A stretch of DNA of 64,000 bases from NCBI RefSeq assembly GCF_000143415.4, contig NW_003314335.1:61555-125554 (forward strand), written 5' to 3'. The translations under genes were made by a program, and so were the position numbers. Under the pieces are notes generated by a model. The model made no database searches and was not told where the DNA came from. It worked only from the letters and a program-made list of their open reading frames with translations. Shown here one piece after another: positions 61,009 through 64,000 of the stretch (the first letter of the stretch is position 1; every line of letters starts with the position of its first letter). This DNA is from Selaginella moellendorffii. Taxonomy: Eukaryota; Streptophyta; Lycopodiopsida; Selaginellales; Selaginellaceae.

Positions 61009-62652
61009 TTGACGACTACATCAATGGCGAGGCAACTGGAGAAGGCTGTGATCGAGCAGGACGTCCCCCACCTCGCGGAGCTCATCAATTCGTGCGCCAA
61101 GCTCAAAGATCTGTCGCGCGGCAAGCTCCTCCACGACCAAATCGATCGCTCGCCGCTGGGAAGATCGACCTATCTCCGGAATCTCCTCATCGACATGTAC
61201 GGCAAATGCGGCCGCGTCGATGACGCACGGAACGTCTTTGACGCCACCCAAAACCCTAACCATTTCTCGTGGAATATCCTCATCGCAGCATATGCCCAGA
61301 ATGGGCATACGCAAGAGGCAAGGAACGGCCTCGATTTAATGCCGCAGTGGACGTTAGTCGCCTGGAACTCGTTGATCACGGCATATGCCCAGAGCAAACT
61401 CCTCTACGAGGCCAAGCATCTCTTCGCGAATATGCCCGGCACGGACGTTATCTCGTGGACGGCTATGATCACAGCATATGCCCGGAATGGGCATCCACAC
61501 GAGGCAAAGGCCACTTTCGATCGATCGCCGGTTCGAAACGTTCTAACGTGGAACGCGATGATCGCGAGCTACGCGGAGGGCCACTGTTTGGCGGAATCTA
61601 AAATGATGTTCGATAAGATGCCTCATTGGCATGTGGTATCTTGGACTGGGATGCTCTCGGCATATGCCTCGAATAGGCAAAAGTCTCAAGCGATTGACCT
61701 CTTTAACTCGATGCCGCGGCGAGAGGTCGTGTCGTGGAACGCTATGATCCAGGCATACGTTGACTCATCGGAGCTTGACTCTGCGCGACTAACTCTAAAT
61801 AAAATGCCCTACTGGGATGTGGTATCGTGCACGGCTATGATCGCCGCATATGCCCAGAATAGGGATTTTGATGAGGCTAAGAGATTATTTGCGATCATTC
61901 CACAAAAGGACCAAGTGTGCTGGAACACGATGATCACTGCCCACATTAGCAGCGGTGACCTAATCGCCGCGGAGATGGCGCTGGAATCTATGCCCACGCC
62001 CAACGCCGTGTCGTGGAATATCCTTCTCTCGGCCTACGCGGAGAAGGGCGAGCTGGCGAAGGCGAGGCGCCTGTTTGACAGCCTCTCCAAGAAGAACCTG
62101 GTGACGTGGAACGCCATGGTCCAGGCGTATTGCCAGGCGGGTAATATCTGCGAGGCAAAGGCGCTGTTTGATCAAATGAAGCAACGAGATTCCGTGACGT
62201 GGTCGTCCATGATCCAAGCGTATGCCCAAAATGGCCACTACCGCTTGGCATTCGAGCTCTTTGGGACGCTCAATCTCGAGGGATTGAAGCCCAGCGAGAT
62301 CACATTCGTGGAGATCCTCAGCGGGTGCTGCCAATCGGGGAAGATTGGCGACGCAGCATCGTTCTTCCGGTCGATGATCGAGGATTTTGAGCTGGTGCCG
62401 CTGGTGGAGCACTACCGCTGCGTGGTGGATCTTCTAGGGCGATTGAAGCGCTTCGAGGAGGCCGAGGAGCTGATCGAGAGCATGCCCTTCCCGGCCGATT
62501 CGATCGCGTGGATGGCGCTGCTAGCGTCGTGTAGGGTTCACGGCGATGTGGAGCGAGCCAAGATCGTCGCCAAGAAGATCGGCGATCTAAACCCCGAGAG
62601 GGCCGCCACGTATGTGATGCTCGCGAATATCTACAAGAAACCCGAGCTTTGA
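61009..62652 (+). CDS. Pentatricopeptide repeat protein, PLS-type, short C-terminus
   Basis: An intronless frame of 547 residues (a second ATG at 61024 gives 542). The repeats are PPRs of the P/L/S pattern: YLRNLLIDMYGKCGRVDDAR, NHFSWNILIAAYAQNGHTQEA, VISWTAMITAYARNG, VLTWNAMIASYAEGH, and so on, about 13-14 repeats. The last part, FVEILSGCCQSGKIGDA, YRCVVDLLGRLKRFEEAEEL, SIAWMALLASCRVHGD, PERAATYVMLANIYKK, corresponds to the E motifs, but the frame stops there without a DYW deaminase. Such proteins bind organellar RNA one base per repeat, mostly to guide C-to-U editing. Selaginella organelles are edited heavily and a missing DYW can be supplied in trans. No clear transit peptide is seen. Confidence 0.93.
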   Translation: MTTTSMARQLEKAVIEQDVPHLAELINSCAKLKDLSRGKLLHDQIDRSPLGRSTYLRNLLIDMYGKCGRVDDARNVFDATQNPNHFSWNILIAAYAQNGHTQEARNGLDLMPQWTLVAWNSLITAYAQSKLLYEAKHLFANMPGTDVISWTAMITAYARNGHPHEAKATFDRSPVRNVLTWNAMIASYAEGHCLAESKMMFDKMPHWHVVSWTGMLSAYASNRQKSQAIDLFNSMPRREVVSWNAMIQAYVDSSELDSARLTLNKMPYWDVVSCTAMIAAYAQNRDFDEAKRLFAIIPQKDQVCWNTMITAHISSGDLIAAEMALESMPTPNAVSWNILLSAYAEKGELAKARRLFDSLSKKNLVTWNAMVQAYCQAGNICEAKALFDQMKQRDSVTWSSMIQAYAQNGHYRLAFELFGTLNLEGLKPSEITFVEILSGCCQSGKIGDAASFFRSMIEDFELVPLVEHYRCVVDLLGRLKRFEEAEELIESMPFPADSIAWMALLASCRVHGDVERAKIVAKKIGDLNPERAATYVMLANIYKKPEL

Positions 62653-62767
62653 CACGTGTCCGGTATCGATTGGATGTGTGCTCTATTTGCCACGTTGTCA
62701 AGCAAAATCTAGGGCTGACGGACACGCGGCATATTCGGCTCTGTTTCTAGGCCGTCTTGCCCTAGAA

Positions 62768-62799
62768 GAATATTCTAGAAGGCTCTTTCTGGAACTTTC
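62768..62799. promoter_or_regulatory. Two perfect trimeric heat-shock elements
   Basis: GAA at 62768, TTC at 62773 and GAA at 62778 form nGAAnnTTCnnGAAn. TTC at 62787, GAA at 62792 and TTC at 62797 form a second perfect trimer. They lie about 190-220 bp before the start codon of the Hsp110-class gene, where heat-shock factor would be expected to bind. Confidence 0.85.
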
Positions 62800-62827
62800 C
62801 ATACGCCACACGGCATACTCATTGGTG

Positions 62828-62853
62828 GCCGTCGGATGCCGGCATCCGACGGC
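62828..62853. repeat. 26-bp perfect palindrome
   Basis: GCCGTCGGATGCC followed by GGCATCCGACGGC, an exact inverted repeat without a spacer, between the heat-shock elements and the Hsp110-class start codon. It could be a binding site for a dimeric regulator or a leader hairpin. Confidence 0.92.
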
Positions 62854-62989
62854 TGGAGAGCTTAAACCGGTCTCTTTTTGGCGAGGAGGTGAAGCGCGAT
62901 TAGGGATTTTTCCATCCAGCTCCGGCCGCGAGGCGCAGCGTCCAGATCTAGAGCTCCTCTCTCGGATTGCGAGGTAAAACTCCGCGAGG

Positions 62990-64000
62990 ATGAGCGTAGT
63001 AGGGCTAGATGTCGGCAACGAGAACTGCATCGTGGGAGTAGCCCGGCAGCGCGGGATTGATGTGGTGCTCAACGATGAATCCAAGCGCGAGACGCCGGCG
63101 ATGGTGTCCTTCAGTGAGAAGCAGCGGTTTCTTGGCACGGCGGCCGCGGCATCGGCTACAATGAACCCTAGGAACACAGTGTCGCAGATCAAGAGGCTGA
63201 TTGGGAGGAGATTTGCCGACCCCGAGGTCCAGAAGGATTTGCAGCTCCTGCCCTTTAATGTGACCGAGGCCGCCGATGGGACCTGCCTGATCCATGTCCG
63301 CTACCTCGGAGAGGTGAAAGCCTTCACGCCGACACAGATTCTCGGCATGGTTCTCTCCAATCTCAAGACCATCGCCGAGACGAATCTGGGGACCCATGTC
63401 GTCGACTGTGTCATTGGGATCCCGGTCTACTTTTCGGATTTGCAACGACGAGCTTACCTCGATGCGGCATCCATCGCTGGGCTTCATCCTTTGCGACTCA
63501 TGCACGAGACCACCGCGACAGCGCTGGCTTATGGGATTTACAAGACCGATCTGCCAGAGGGCGATCCAGTTCACGTAGCCTTCGTCGACGTTGGCCATGC
63601 TAGCACCCAGGTCTGCATCGTGGCTTTCAAAAAGGGTCAGCTCAAAATTCTTGGGACTGGCTTCGATGCCTCCCTCGGAGGCCGAGACTTCGACGAGCTT
63701 CTCTACATTCACTTTGCGTCGACTTTCAAGGAGGAGTATAAGATCGACGTGAGATCCAACCCGAAAGCTAGCCTCAGACTCAGGGGTGCGTGTGAGAAGG
63801 TGAAGAAGATTCTCAGTGCCAACGCGGTTGCTCCCATCAGCATCGAGTGCCTCATGGACGAGAAGGACGTCAAGGGGATGATCAAGCGGGAGGACTTTGA
63901 GCAGCTGGCGGCGCCATTGCTGAACAGATTCAAGTCGCCGCTGGAGAAGGCGCTAGTGGAGTCGAAGATACCGCTGGAAAAGATCAACTCGGTGGAAGTT
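62990..64000 (+). CDS. Hsp110/HSPA4-class Hsp70-family chaperone, 5' part
   Basis: The frame is open from the ATG at 62990 to the end of the window: 337 residues of a protein that usually has about 800 or more. It starts MSVVGLDVGNENCIVGVARQ, the Hsp110 form of the phosphate-1 loop (GNEN rather than GTTY), then NDESKRETPAMVSF, QIKRLIGRRFADPEVQ, FTPTQILGMVLSNLK, CVIGIPVYFSDLQRRAYLDA, GLHPLRLMHETTATALAYGI, VAFVDVGHASTQVCIV, ASLGGRDFDELL and SLRLRGACEKVKKILSAN, which closely follow plant Hsp70-14/15. These act as nucleotide-exchange factors and holdases for Hsp70 in cytosol and nucleus. The upstream heat-shock elements fit heat induction. No intron so far. Confidence 0.95.
   Translation, partial: MSVVGLDVGNENCIVGVARQRGIDVVLNDESKRETPAMVSFSEKQRFLGTAAAASATMNPRNTVSQIKRLIGRRFADPEVQKDLQLLPFNVTEAADGTCLIHVRYLGEVKAFTPTQILGMVLSNLKTIAETNLGTHVVDCVIGIPVYFSDLQRRAYLDAASIAGLHPLRLMHETTATALAYGIYKTDLPEGDPVHVAFVDVGHASTQVCIVAFKKGQLKILGTGFDASLGGRDFDELLYIHFASTFKEEYKIDVRSNPKASLRLRGACEKVKKILSANAVAPISIECLMDEKDVKGMIKREDFEQLAAPLLNRFKSPLEKALVESKIPLEKINSVEV

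Overview
The window looks like nuclear DNA of a lycophyte, most probably Selaginella moellendorffii. Introns are tiny and canonical (about 45-90 nt, GT...AG), the plant telomere-type motif TTTAGGG occurs, and the gene families are those of a land plant: FRO ferric reductase, RLSMT-like SET protein, plant CAT transporter, PLS-type PPR protein, plant Hsp110. Species assignment is inference. Two runs of 100 N (29182-29281, 39662-39761) show a scaffolded assembly.

Layout. (1) 1-22110: a family of about 7-kb units. Units A (1-7069) and B (7070-about 13785) are direct tandem copies. Each carries a dead glutamate dehydrogenase (GDH) fragment, an AT-rich half, a retrotransposon gag remnant and one minus-strand Crinkler/RHS-type P-loop gene. 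Unit C has its GDH half inverted and interrupted by a 1.3-kb Helitron-like insertion (14870-16182) carrying a multi-exon SMC6 fragment; units A and B supply the empty site. Only the unit A Crinkler-like gene has an open, spliceable frame; copies 2-4 are progressively broken. (2) 22750-29882: an HSP70-like pseudogene, a dead FRO copy with an intron-bearing pseudouridine-phosphate glycosidase fragment lodged between its exons, then a good FRO gene cut by an assembly gap. (3) 29900-44750: repeat desert with low-complexity DNA, a nested array of LTRs with a tRNA-iMet primer site and a long ORF-less interior, and a minus-strand Ty3/gypsy ruin (gag and RT/RNase H). (4) 45000-64000: a GC-richer, compact gene island: unknown gene (-), SET-domain methyltransferase (+, head to head), enhancer-of-polycomb-like with Tudor-like domain (+), cationic amino acid transporter (-), protein kinase (-), RING/coiled-coil/WD40 protein (-), tRNA-Ile with GAT anticodon (+), PPR protein (+) and an Hsp110-class chaperone (+, runs off the end) preceded by perfect heat-shock elements.

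The genes of the island do not form one pathway; organelle gene expression (PPR, perhaps the tRNA and the SET protein) and stress or chromatin functions sit side by side. The most unusual items are the Crinkler-like array with its flipping half-unit, the Helitron/SMC6 capture with its empty sites, the pseudogene nested in a pseudogene, and the tRNA-Ile(GAT). Exon boundaries were read by eye. The coding lengths of the SET, enhancer-of-polycomb and RING/WD40 models are exact multiples of three.
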